Source: Delphinus delphis
Lineage: Eukaryota > Chordata > Mammalia > Artiodactyla > Delphinidae
DNA length: 64,000 nt
Assembly (NCBI RefSeq): GCF_949987515.2
Contig: NC_082692.2
Span: 90,653,488-90,717,487 of the forward strand
Reading direction: 5' to 3'
A program made the translations under genes and the position numbers. Below are positions 11,060-21,062 of this stretch, one piece after another. Each line of letters opens with the position of its first letter. The first letter of the stretch is position 1. The notes under the pieces are model-generated. The model worked only from the letters and a program-made list of their open reading frames with translations. It did no database searches and was not told where the DNA came from.

Positions 11060-11525
11060 GACCTTGATTCATGCATTCATTCAAATAATGTTATTGAGTA
11101 TTTTACAAGGAGACAGCTCTGTGTTAATATCTGTGAATCTACTCCTAAGCAAGACAGACACAGAACTCTTACTAGCTGCGTTCTATAGCTATATTGACCG
11201 ACAGCTTGATACGGCAGATTATGTGCAATTGTTGAGTAATTAAAGGTAGTAATGGTAGTGCTTACATGTATGGATCCCTTACTCATGCCAGGCACTGTGC
11301 TAAGCACTCCGTGTACTTTTATTTCATTGTCTCATGATCACTAGGAAGTATTTACTCTTTATTTTTACTTTTGTCGCTATTATTATTAATATTATTACTG
11401 AAGCATTAAGAAGTTAAGAAACTCACCCAAGGTCACCAAGCCAGGAGGTGGTAAAGAAAATAAGGTTCCAACCCAAAGCTGACTAACTCCAGATTCCATA
11501 GTTTTGACCAGCTCACTATACAGCC
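11060..11525 (-). repeat. L2/MIR-type fossils (reverse)
   Basis: 'ttcatgcattcattcaaataatgttattgag' at 11068 looks like a reversed L2-type end. 11240-11525 is a reversed MIR: 'gccaggcactgtgctaagcactccgtgta', 'aactcacccaaggtcaccaagccaggaggtggtaaag', then 'ttccaacccaaagctgactaactcc'. An A/T-rich ATTATTATT run lies between them at about 11383-11397. Confidence 0.75.
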
Positions 11526-13074
11526 TTGTGGCTGTCTTGTCGATTTGTCCAGTAAATGGTTGCAAATGTACTCTTTAAATTTTGGTTTTCACTCTTCCTG
11601 CGTTTTTCTAAATGTAAACCCCATCCACTTAACAAACTTCAGAATGCCCTACCTTCAAATCCTAAACTTCTTGCCTTAGTTAGGTTCATAGCATCCTCGC
11701 CATTCCCTGATCATGGACATGTTGGCGTCTAGCTGTCTCTTTTAGAACTATTACTTTTCTCCCTCATCTGGTCAGGAGCTTTATCTCTGCCCCCTCCCCA
11801 AGCCATTGCCTCAGGCTCTGTGCCTCATTTCCTTTTCTCCAGTCTTTTCATGACCCTTGACCCTCCCCAAAGTCCTTAACTGAGATAATCTGGCTGTAAC
11901 TCCTCCTGACTCTGGGATATACATATTCTCTAAAGCATAACATAATGAATCGATTTCTCAGTGTTTGACCAAAGCAATGTGTTTATTTAACTCGCTGTGC
12001 TGAGTAGATATCAGAAATTAAAGGGTTGAAAATCAAGGCAGCCATTAACCTCCTCAGTGGTGTTTTGAAAAACTCGGAATTTTCACCCAAGATGTGTATC
12101 TGTGTCTTTTTTTATTCACTTAGTTTTTTGTAGGAAATCAGTATATTGATGTTTTGGTGAGTCTTTTTTGTGAACTGGTTTACATGGCATTAATATTCCC
12201 TTACCATATGCCTCCTTTGGTATAAGTAAAGTCAAGCTTTAATTAATGTTTTTGTTTTCTTGCTATTTGTCTTGATTTTATTAATTTACATAGCACTCGA
12301 CACTCTGAAGTTTGAACAGATTTATTTAACTGTTCATTCTTTTCCTTTTCTATACTTCCTTAGTCATATATTTCTTGGTGAGTTTTTGGCAAGGAAAATA
12401 ATTTATGTCTATTATGTTTGTCATAATTAGTGAATCTCAAATATGCTTTTTCCTGATCTTTTTCCCTAAATAAGATAGAAGACCCGAATATATAAACAGG
12501 TTCCTCCTGCAAGGGATGCACCTTGAAACGTCTGCTAATCGTTTAAGGAATTGATTAGTAATTTATGGTACAATGGATATTTTCTCTCTTACCAAAGCTA
12601 GACTCAGTCTCTGACAGTAATTAAAAAACAGAAAAGACTACTGATGAACACAGTAACAAGGAACACATAACCCAACTACCTGGAAGAGCAAGGAAGCTAA
12701 CAAGTGAATGAAACAGTCTTAAAGGAATAGTGAGTCCTGCTGACAAGAGGGAAGGCTGGTGACTGCAGAAAACTGGAACAAACGTGTCCCATTAAAGTAC
12801 CAACCAGTGCACCGCTCTGGTCCTATATGCCAGGTCTCCCAGCTTTTTGAGTTTTTATGAATAAATCTCCTAATTATTTAACATTGCCAACCAACTCAAA
12901 TTAATTTTAAAATAAAAATGGAAAGGCTGTATGAAACAAATCAAAGTGGTCTTCCAGGGAGAGGCTGTTCCTAGCCCACAAGGTTGCGAAGTCTGTTTCA
13001 AGTGCTTAGTTTTTATTTGTTATTAGACACAGTGCCAAGTAAGTAGACCTTAGGATCTTTCTACTGACTTTTTC
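11526..13074. other. Intronic sequence, no recognised feature
   Basis: 11590-11930 is C/T-rich and loosely L2-like ('ttctccctcatctggtcaggagct', 'ctttatctctgccccctcc'), but the order is unclear. The remainder shows nothing nameable. Confidence 0.4.
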
Positions 13075-13437
13075 CAATAATGCTGTTGCCCTGTATGTTC
13101 CCATCAGTTGCCCTCTAGCCTTCTTTGGGTCTGTGCTCAAATGCCACTGAATTGGTAAGGCTTTTACTGACCACAGTAAATAAATAAAATAAAATAGCAA
13201 TCATTCTTTTCACCAACATTGTATACCCCTCTTCTTATTTTATTTTTCTTCAGAGTTCTTATCAATATATGAACAACTATAAGTTTTGTCTTTATGCAAA
13301 ATGTCTTTCCTGACCATACTGAAGCTTTGTTAAGGCAGGCATTTCTATCTTTTTAGTTCACTGCTGTATGCCCAGTATCTTCAAAATGCCTAGTACATAG
13401 TGCCATTCACTAAATAAATAAACATATGTCAAATGAA
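13075..13437 (+). repeat. L2 LINE 3' end
   Basis: 'tctgtgctcaaatgccactgaattggtaaggcttttactgacca', then 'gaagctttgttaaggcaggcatttctat', and a terminal 'gcctagtacatagtgccattcactaaataaataaa' follow L2 order. Confidence 0.75.
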
Positions 13438-13679
13438 CAAATGCTGCCTACTGACCAGAAAGGAGAGAGAGACCCAGTCTCCAATTTCAAGCTGTACTGT
13501 GGACACAAGGCATGCTGTAGTCCCTTTCATGTTAAGGCAGTGAACCAGCCACCTCTGAGGCTAATACATACAACTGAGTTGTTTAAATTAGATAGAAATA
13601 TATGAAGTATTAAAAGTGGTTATTGTGCCTTGAACTGTGTATCAGTTGTTCTTGGGGCAGCACCCCCTCGCCCATTTCT

Positions 13680-13785
13680 TTTTTTTGTTTGTTTTGTTTT
13701 GTTTTTATTTTTTTATACAGCAGGTTCTTATTAGTTATCCATTTCATACGTATTAGTGTATATATGTCAATCCCAATCTCCCAAT
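13680..13785 (-). mobile_element. Short 3'-end L1 insertion with perfect TSD
   Basis: A roughly 106-bp piece of the same L1 family as the two long copies in this window. It begins with a T-rich tail (poly-A of the - strand), then the L1 3' UTR ('tatacagcaggttcttattag' to 'caatcccaatctcccaat'). It is flanked by an identical 16-base repeat, CCCCTCGCCCATTTCT, at 13664-13679 and 13786-13801. This is a severely 5'-truncated but genuine target-primed insertion. The unmutated TSD suggests it is relatively recent. Confidence 0.9.
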
Positions 13786-13801
13786 CCCCTCGCCCATTTC
13801 T

Positions 13802-16425
13802 GCTTTCAACCACAGCTGGGTTGACTGTCCCTGTTCTGTATTTTTGTTTCTCAAGCCTTTCTCTAGTCACAAGCAAGGGGAACTCTGAGAAACTAACTCT
13901 CTTCTTCAGTGCAGTCCTCACACAATGGGGCATGAGAATCAGTAGATAAAGGTCTCAGGGCCTGCCATTTAGAAGGAGAACGCCTAGGCACATTCTACAC
14001 GGTTCCTTTGAGGTCCCCAGCAAGACTGAAGCCCCGTTGCCCACAGTACCCTCTTCTACCTTCTCCTTCTCACTCCTACTTCCTGGAATTATCTTCCAAA
14101 TAAACTGTTTCCAGTCCTTCTTTCAGGCTCTGCTTTTGGGGGAATCCAAACCAAAAGCATGCACACACCAATTAGTAGCAGAAAAGCAGCCCAGTATTGG
14201 TCATATCAGTAATTAGGACGAAACCAGACAGAAAACATGGTTTTGACAGAAATGATTGAGATGTTGACTGTGCTGTGGATCCATATGTGTACATGTGTGT
14301 AAGGACTTATGTGAGTACATGCATGCCTGCCTCTATATAGATATGCCTGGAAGTATTATCCAGGTCCTGCAACCAGGTAGTTTTAGTCTTTTACTTGCTT
14401 TACTATTTACTAGTTTTATTATTAGCCAGCTGCCGGGAAAGTTGTTTTTGCCTCTCTGGGATTCAGTTTACACCTCTGTACAATGAGGGTGTTGAACAGA
14501 TGGTTACTAAAGTTCTTTCTAACTCTAAGAATGTATAGTTGCAGCTAAACACATGATTTGAAAGATATGTATGCTGAAGGGTTACAGCTAAGCCTGAAAC
14601 TGTATTCATCTAATACAAAATTTCCCACAGATCCTATGCCTTACTGTGTGTTACTGATTCTGTTCACACTGGCAGATTTGAGAAAAAGAATAAAATGGCT
14701 GGTCCATATGTTCATATGGAACAAGAGGTGTGAAGACATTTAAAAACCCTCTGTGAATGGGTGAAAAAAATGTATGTTTGATGTAGTCTCAATTGATGTT
14801 GGTTTCAGAGAGGCTAAATTTATTCCCATCTCTGTGGTGCAGTTTACCAACTTCAGCAGTTATTTCTTTTTGAGAAAGTGCATCCTCTCCAAATGTAAGC
14901 ATTTTGTTGGTCTGTTCACAAAATTTCTGCTGCTGTTACAGCTGCATCTGGGGTGGGCAGGGCGGAAAGCATCCTGTGTCATTCACGTGAGGCGTATTCT
15001 GGGATTAGTGAGTGTTCTCAAAATTGGAGCAAGGAGGAGGCCTGGGTTGAATAACCACAGTGGTGTAGCTTGAATCTATGACAGTAAGAAATGCAAACCA
15101 GGGGCCACCACCTGCAGTCAGAGCATGTGGAGACACTGCCCAGTGGTCCTCAGAAGGCATTTTAGGCTTAGGAAGTGTCTTATCACTAAGACTAATGTAG
15201 GCCGTAGATGGTTTTGGCTTATTCTAGGGTCAGAGAACACAGATGTACGGTAGGAACCTCCAGTATTTGTTGATATTGATAGTAGAACTCGATAAGCACA
15301 ATCTTATCGAGTTACTCCTTAATCAAACATTCCTGCAAAGCTCAGGACCTGCCCTAAAACATCCCTGCTCCCCACCATCATGCCCATATGGCCCCATCAG
15401 AATGCAGAGAACACAGAAGTGAGTTTCAGAGTTTGGCCTCACAGCGCAGCAGCCAGGAACAGTATTTCACTTCTCAAGACTCTCGTATGTTTCCCCAGAA
15501 TAAATAGAAGAACAGACAGCTCTCAAATAATTCCAGACAGATATTAAACCTAGTACTGCCTGTTTTTGCAAAAGTAACAAGTGTTCGATTAAGATCAAAA
15601 GAGAGTTGAGTAAATGTCAGTTTTCTCGCAGTTACTGCAAAGCCTAGTTCTGTACTGAATTTTTATTTTATTGTTTCTCTTTCTAAGAAACTGGCTGGCC
15701 AGTGCATTTAGAGTCATGCTGACTGCAGCCAAAGAATGGATTTCCTATTTCTCTGTGCTGTCTCAAAACCATGGCCATGAAATGAAGCCAAGGTAGTAGA
15801 AAGATTTAGCAAGAAGAAAGCTAATAACTAGATTAAAAAGCAGTGACTCCAGTGAAGAAAATTCAGGAAAAGAATAGGGAGAAGTATACCCAAAAAATAA
15901 TAAACAGCAAATGGAAAACTCCTTTTGAATATCAATTTAAGTACTTAAATACATTTCATGGTGGGAAAATATTAATCAGTAATAAAGATGTTGAGGTAAA
16001 TAGAGAAACTGGCAGCAATTTTATATCCCCACTGGCATGGACATATAGTAGCAGTGATACAAACCAAAAGTTATTAGAAATATTCAATTTAAGACCTCTC
16101 CTGAAGCAAAGTCATTAATGGCTTCATTAGACATGCTCAGCCAGGCTGGTTGTCTTAACTATAAATAAAACTCCCTTGCTGATAGAGTCTGGGACATGTT
16201 GTATTAAAAAAAAAAAGATTGAAGTCTGTTGAATGAAATAAATTAGGAAGAGGGGAGAAAAACAGACAAGTGAAAAATCCGAACATTGTATGCATTTAAT
16301 ATCAGCTAATGTGATAATGCTTGGTTGAAATGTGGGATCAATGATACTGCCTCAGAGGTTGAGGGCAGGTGAAGGAATAGCCGTGGCATCTCCTACCACA
16401 CCAGAAACACCACCTGGAGATGAAG
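13802..16425. other. Intronic sequence, mostly unexplained
   Basis: No transposon was recognised with confidence across 2.6 kb. It includes a perfect 11-bp inverted repeat at 15286-15313 (listed separately), an A-rich ORF at 15843-16118 without motifs, and a 13-A run near 16205. This is one of the longer repeat-poor parts of the window. Confidence 0.4.
15286..15313. repeat. Perfect 11-bp inverted repeat with 6-base loop
   Basis: AACTCGATAAG (15286-15296), loop CACAAT (15297-15302) and CTTATCGAGTT (15303-15313) are exact reverse complements. The hairpin does not extend beyond the 11 pairs and is not part of a repeat I recognise. Confidence 0.85.
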
Positions 16426-16429
16426 TGAA

Positions 16430-16655
16430 CCTGGAAGTTAAGAGCATGGGTTTTGAAATGAAATAGATCTGCCACTTATCAGCTGTGTGATGAAGCTATT
16501 TTCTCCCCCTAAGTCTTGGGTTGCTTTTTTTCCCCCACGTATAAAATGGACAAAATAAGTGTTTATTGGGGTGTTTATGAGGATTGAGATCGTGTATATG
16601 TGCTCTGTACTGAGTGCAGTGTCTGATCCTTGCAAGCAACACTGAGTGTGAGCTG
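16430..16655 (+). repeat. MIR SINE, nearly full length
   Basis: 'gaagttaagagcatgggttttgaaatgaaatagatctgccacttatcagctgtgtgatgaagctatttt' in pieces gives the tRNA-related half and core. 'tataaaatggac' and 'tgaggattgagatcgtg' give the 3' half. Confidence 0.85.
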
Positions 16656-16869
16656 TCATTCATTGAGTCATTTAGCCCATATTAGAGGCCCTGCCGGTGC
16701 TAGGATTGTGCTTCTCTAAGAATGTAGTTTAGCTCTAAGTGAAAGATCATCTCTGTCCTCTTTGCACTGCTGCTGCTGCTGATGCCACTACTATCAGCTT
16801 CTTAGCACATGGGTGTCTCGCTCTTCTTCAGTGGTTGAAGCAGAGTTCAGAGCATCTTTGTCGCCCTTC

Positions 16870-17035
16870 CCCCACCTTTACAGATGTGACCTCATCTATA
16901 AAATCGGGATATAATAATAATAAGCTTCTCTGAAAAATAAATACCTAAATTGATTAAACTTATTTATATGTGTAGAGCACTTAGGAAGATGTCTGGCTTA
17001 GTAACATGAACTAAGTGTTACTTGCTGTTAATATC
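16870..17035 (+). repeat. MIR SINE, 3' half
   Basis: 'cctcatctataaaatcgggatataataataataagc' then 'tgtgtagagcacttaggaagatgtctggctta' follow forward MIR. The element runs directly into an ATC microsatellite. Confidence 0.75.
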
Positions 17036-17043
17036 ACCAGCAC

Positions 17044-17093
<50 letters not shown>

Positions 17094-17127
17094 CCATCAT
17101 CACCATCATCACCACCAGCAGCAGCAA
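17036..17127 (+). repeat. (ATC)n microsatellite with CAC/CAG-interrupted end
   Basis: About 18 near-perfect CAT/ATC triplets from 17043, then CACCATCAT interruptions, then CACCACCAGCAGCAGCAAG. The interruptions are concentrated at the right end, the pattern of a decaying array edge. It is intronic and not in any coding frame. Confidence 0.95.
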
Positions 17128-17634
17128 GCCAGGGGGCAGCCATATGCATGTTTAGCAGCCACAACTTTTAGGGTCTGCCTCCTGGCAGCAAGGCCCCTGG
17201 GACTATCTGGGGGCCTGGCACTGGGAAAAAAGCTGGGGAGGTGTTTATGATGGACCTTCTAGAAATTTATCAAGTTGCAGAGTTAGGGGTTCTAAAACGA
17301 GAAGGATCTGGTGGTTCAAAATGATGGAAGATTTTTAAATGCATTTTGCTAAAAAAAAACAAAACAAAACAACTACAATAAAGAAAGGAGCACATAGAAG
17401 ACCCTAATGCATGTGATGGATTGGGCTCGAGCAGACTCCTTTCCATTCTTTTCACCCCCCAAACTCCCATTAGTGATGTTAACCATGTAGTTCATCTGTA
17501 GCAAGAACAGAGTTTGATGAGGATGTAGCCCCACACCACCCTAATAATGCCCTTAATTTGTTTAGCACTTGTTAGTCTATAAAATATTTGCGGAACAGTG
17601 TGTTTAACAAATCTGTTAGGGCTAGAGACAGGCA

Positions 17635-17850
17635 CAATAATAACATTAAGAGTAAACGTCTATTGAACATTTCTGTGCCAGATGTAGTATCATATTCTTG
17701 AGTGCAATATCCCATTTAACCTCAGAACAACACATTTCCTAGATAAGGGGTTGCATGACCTGCCCAAGGAATTAGAGCTCATACAGGTCCTGCTCATACA
17801 GGTCTATCCAGCTCAAAAGCCAGGGCCTCTAACAGTTATGCTATGATATC
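17635..17850 (-). repeat. MIR SINE (reverse)
   Basis: 'cattctgtgccag'-like segment, 'catttaacctcagaacaacacatttcctagataagg', 'gacctgcccaaggaattagagc' and 'ccagggcctctaacagttatgctatga' follow reverse MIR. A small internal duplication of 'gctcatacaggtc' occurs at 17778-17803. Confidence 0.8.
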
Positions 17851-17904
17851 TATCGACACATAGTGCCTGTCGTCGTGGGGCTTACCATCTTGTAAAATAC
17901 TACA

Positions 17905-18072
17905 AACCAGTGGCTCTCAAAATGTAGTCCGTGGATGAACAGCGTCAGCTGGTAACTTATCAGAAATGCAGGTTCCTGGGCCCCAGGCCAGACCTACAGA
18001 ATCGTAATCTCTGGAGGTGAGTTCACGTTCTCCCTCCAGGAGACTGATAGTTCCAAAAGCTTGAGAGTCATA
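17905..18072 (-). mobile_element. MER5A-like hAT-Charlie DNA transposon fossil
   Basis: 'ccagtggctctcaaaatgtagtccgtgg', 'gaaatgcaggttcctgggccccaggccagacctac' and 'gaatcgtaatctctggagg' match the non-autonomous MER5 family. The right end ('gcttgagagtcat') keeps part of the terminal inverted repeat. Confidence 0.85.
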
Positions 18073-18099
18073 GTAAACGGTCTTGAGAGGCAAGTCAGG

Positions 18100-18240
18100 C
18101 AGAAATTGTCATTATTCCAGTTTTACATATGAGATTCTGATTGGTTAGGGATCTGCTCAAGGTTATATTCCTGACATCAATGGCATCAGCTGGAACCTAG
18201 GCTTTCTGATTCATAACCCAGTGGTTTACTCTTCCCCCAG
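18100..18240 (-). repeat. MIR SINE (reverse)
   Basis: 'ttattccagttttacatatgaga', 'gggatctgctcaaggttatattcctgac' and 'ggaacctaggctttctgattcataacccagtgg' follow reverse MIR. Confidence 0.75.
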
Positions 18241-18849
18241 TACATATGCTGCCTTTATACTCAAGTCAGTCTGGCTTTCAGGGCAACTTATTGAATACCT
18301 GACGATACAAAGGAAGGGCTTTTTATGTGGAAGAGGTGTCCTGAGTATTGAAATGATTTAATTTTTCTGCTGAGCCTTATTTCCTTGCCTGTGAACCACT
18401 AACAGGTATGATATTGGCCTGTGCTCTTTCTCTGTTTTGTGATGTAATGAACGCAAAAAAGACGTTATTTCTTAATTTTAAAGGGAAATAGAATTATGTT
18501 GCAGCATCTTTGGAGAGCAGAAAAGAAAGGAGGAATGTCTCCTGAGCCTACAGCTAGAGTACAATTACTGATCATTCTGGTGAACAATAAGGTGTGAGTT
18601 CTGTGCTTAGAGAGATAAAAGAAAAATAGTTTTCTTATTTCCCAGAACCCCTAGTGGATCGCTGGGATGTTTTGTCTTTTTAGAGTAATCAAGAATCCTT
18701 TGCCTTAAGAAAGGTAACAGATTATTTTGTTTCAGAAAGAAGTGATTCTAAGGCAGAGGGCTCACCCCTTCAGATCTCAATTAAGACTTATCTCAAAGGC
18801 TCTCATTTCTAAAGCAAGGTTTTGGGAAATGACCACAGAGGACTTCTCC

Positions 18850-19430
18850 TCTACAGACTTAAAAATTGTGCTCAAATTAGCCATATGTGGCCATTGCACC
18901 CTTGAAATGTGGCCAGTCCAAACTGAGTTACCGGACTCTGTAGTAGTTTCCTAGGGCTGTTGTAACAGATTACCGCTAATGTGAGTGGGTTAAAACAACA
19001 GAAATGTATTCTCTCACTATTCTTAGACTAGAAGTCTGAAATCCGATGTTGGCAGGGTCATGCTCCCTCTGAAGACTCTAGGGAAGGATTCTTCCTTGCT
19101 CCTTTCTACCTTCTGGCTGTGGCAGCAGTCTCTGGCCTTCTTTGGCTCGTATTAGATACATCACTCTCATGTCTGCGTCCATCCTCACATTGCTTTCTTT
19201 TCTGTGTCTGCACTTCTGCCCTTGGATGTGGGAAACCTACTACAAAGAAGGAATATAAAATGCCTCATTGGTAATTTTTATATCAATTATGTTGAAATGA
19301 ATATGTTGGGTTAAATAAAACATATGTATTTTGCCAGTTTGTTTTTACTTTCTTTTAATGTAGGTACTAGAAAATTTAAAACTACCTATGTGCCTCACAC
19401 TATATTTCTGTTGGATAAGCAGTGCCATTG
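18850..19430. mobile_element. DNA-transposon-like fossil split by a MaLR LTR
   Basis: Left part 'agccatatgtggccattgcacccttgaaatgtggccagtccaaactgag' (18878-18928) and right part 'aaaatgcctcattggtaatttttatatcaattatgttgaaatg' to 'tatttctgttggataagcagtgcc' (19255-19430) belong to one old mammalian repeat ending in a GGA(C/T)AGC-type terminus. The family name is not certain. The intervening segment is an LTR inserted later. Confidence 0.5.
18939..19245 (-). mobile_element. ERVL-MaLR (MLT1-like) LTR fragment
   Basis: 'tagtagtttcctagggctgttgtaacagattacc', 'gggttaaaacaacagaaatgtattctctcac', 'agtctgaaatccgatgttggcagggtcatgctccctctgaagac' are the reversed 3' portion of an MLT1-type LTR. No internal retroviral genes are present, and it is truncated at its far end. 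Confidence 0.75.
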
Positions 19431-19599
19431 AAGATAGAGGAACTAACCTACTAATTCTTAACCTATAACTGTACCTGAGAATAATTCCCTCCTTTTCTTG
19501 TCTTTGTAGAAGTAGAAACCCTGGCTAGTAGCCCCAAAGGGAAGTTGACTGGGGGTAAGTGTAGAAGGGAGAGGTACAAAATGTAAATTCGCCAAGTTG

Positions 19600-19745
19600 C
19601 TGATTCAAAGCATAAGGTAAATGCTTCCCCTTGCAGATTTTAAGCTTCGTAGAGGTAGGAATATTTGTTTTATTCATTAGTTTTAAGAGGCATATGGGAT
19701 AGTACATGGCACAGAGCAGGCAGTCAATAAATAGGATGTAAATGA
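19600..19745 (+). repeat. L2 LINE 3' end
   Basis: 'gattttaagcttcgtagaggtaggaatatttg' and 'tacatggcacagagcaggcagtcaataaatagg' are the end of an L2 in forward order. Confidence 0.7.
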
Positions 19746-19754
19746 AAGAATAAA

Positions 19755-20100
19755 TTTAACTGACATCTTTTGTGGATCTACTATGTGCTTTTCCATTCCC
19801 TCCTTGTTTGACCTTCTTTTTTTTTTTTTGCGGTACGCGGGCCTCTCACTGTTGTGGCCTCTCCCGTTGTGGAGCACAGGCTCCGGACGCACCACTGCGC
19901 CACCAGGGAAGCCCTTGTTTAACCTTCTTAACAACCCTGGAGGTCAGGCATCACTAATCCTCTCTAAAATTATAGTCTTGGAAATTAGACTGTGAGAGGC
20001 TGTGGAACTTGTTCAAGGTCAAACATCTAGAAATCCCCAGAGCCAGTATTCAAATCTATGTCTTCATACTCCAAGTACTGTGCCCTTTTCTACCACAGGG
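19755..20100 (-). repeat. MIR/L2-type fossil (reverse) interrupted by a CHR SINE
   Basis: Left of the SINE: 'gacatcttttgtggatctactatgtgctttt'. Right of it: 'ttaacaaccctggaggtcaggcatc', 'cttgttcaaggtcaaacatctagaaatccccagagccagtattcaaatctatg'. Both are reverse-oriented and collinear once the SINE at 19819-19913 is removed. Confidence 0.75.
19819..19913 (-). mobile_element. CHR-family SINE with large internal deletion
   Basis: Poly-T tail, then 'gcggtacgcgggcctctcactgttgtggcctctcccgttg', 'ggctccggacgc', then a jump straight to 'accactgcgccaccagggaagccc'. About 100 bases of the usual SINE middle are missing, including the tRNA B-box region. A 16-base target duplication with one mismatch flanks it (CTTGTTTGACCTTCTT at 19803-19818, CTTGTTTAACCTTCTT at 19914-19929). 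The family marks cetacean and hippo genomes. Confidence 0.92.
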
Positions 20101-20244
20101 CCTCAGAGATGCCTTCATAGAGGAAAGCATCACCGTCTTATATCCAGCAAAAACAGTGAAACAGTAAAGACCAGAGGACTTCTTAAAAAGTATTTCCAGA
20201 GAGCTTGCAAATTGCATCAACAAAAACAGAAGTAATTTATACAC

Positions 20245-21062
20245 AAATATTCACAGCATGATTATTCACAATAGCCAGAAAGTGGGAACAACCCAAATTT
20301 CCATCAGTTGATGAATGGATAAACAAAATGCCATATGCCCATGCAGTGGAATATTATTCAGCCATACAAAGGAATGGAGTACTGATATGACAACACGGAT
20401 AAACCTTGAAAATATTATACCAAGTGAATAAAGCCACATATTCTATGAACCTATTTATATGAAATGTCCAGAAGAGGTAAATCCATAAAGACAGAGTGAA
20501 CCAGAGCAGAACTTAGGAGGGTTTAGGGTGTGATTTTTAGTGGATATGTGTTTTCTTTTAGGGTGGTACAATATTCTGGAATTATCTAATGATGATGGTT
20601 GAACAACCTTATGGATATACTGAAAGCTACTTGTCTTAGTCTGTTCAGGCTGCTTTAACAAAATACCACAGACTGGGTGGCTTGTAAACAGCAGTTCATA
20701 GTTCTGGAGGCTGGAAGTCCAAGATCAAGATGTCAGCTTGATCAGTTTCTGATCAAAGACTTCTTGCAAATCGCAGATTGCCCACTTCTCTTTGTGTCCT
20801 CGTATGGTGGAAGAGGCAAGGGATCTCTGGAGTCTGTTTTATAAAGGCACTGATCCCATTCGCGTGGGCTCTGTCTTCAGGACCAAATCACCTGTCAAAA
20901 CCCCACCTCCTAATACCATCACATCATGTCACATAAGGCATGAGTTTTCAACACAGAATTTGGAGGGACGCAAACATTCAGACCAGGGCATCACTAAATT
21001 GTACATTTTAAGAGGGTGAGTTATACACTGTGTGAATTATATCTCAACAAAAAATAAGTCTT
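20245..21062 (+). repeat. Old L1 (L1M type) 3' portion, split by a MaLR LTR
   Basis: 'atgattattcacaatagccagaaagtggg', 'catcagttgatgaatggataaac', 'atattattcagccatacaaagg' encode the end of L1 ORF2. Then 3' UTR follows to 20631 and resumes at 20991 with 'tcactaaattgtacattttaagagggtgag' and 'gaattatatctcaac' before a short A-rich end. The break at 20632-20990 is an LTR. Confidence 0.85.
20632..20990 (-). mobile_element. Solo ERVL-MaLR LTR
   Basis: About 360 bases from TGTCTTAGTCTGTTCAGGC to CCAGGGCA, matching an MST/MLT1-type LTR in reverse: 'accacagactgggtggcttgtaaac', 'gttctggaggctggaagtccaagatcaag', 'accccacctcctaataccatcacat', 'acgcaaacattcag'. It begins TG and ends CA, has no internal viral genes, and sits inside an older L1 tail. 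Confidence 0.85.

Noticed and set aside
17036..17127. ATC array as a CRISPR-like or coding triplet repeat
   Set aside because: No spacers and no coding frame. It is a plain microsatellite in a eukaryotic intron.
20632..20990. Endogenous retrovirus with genes
   Set aside because: Only a solo LTR is present. No gag, pol or env sequence was seen next to it.
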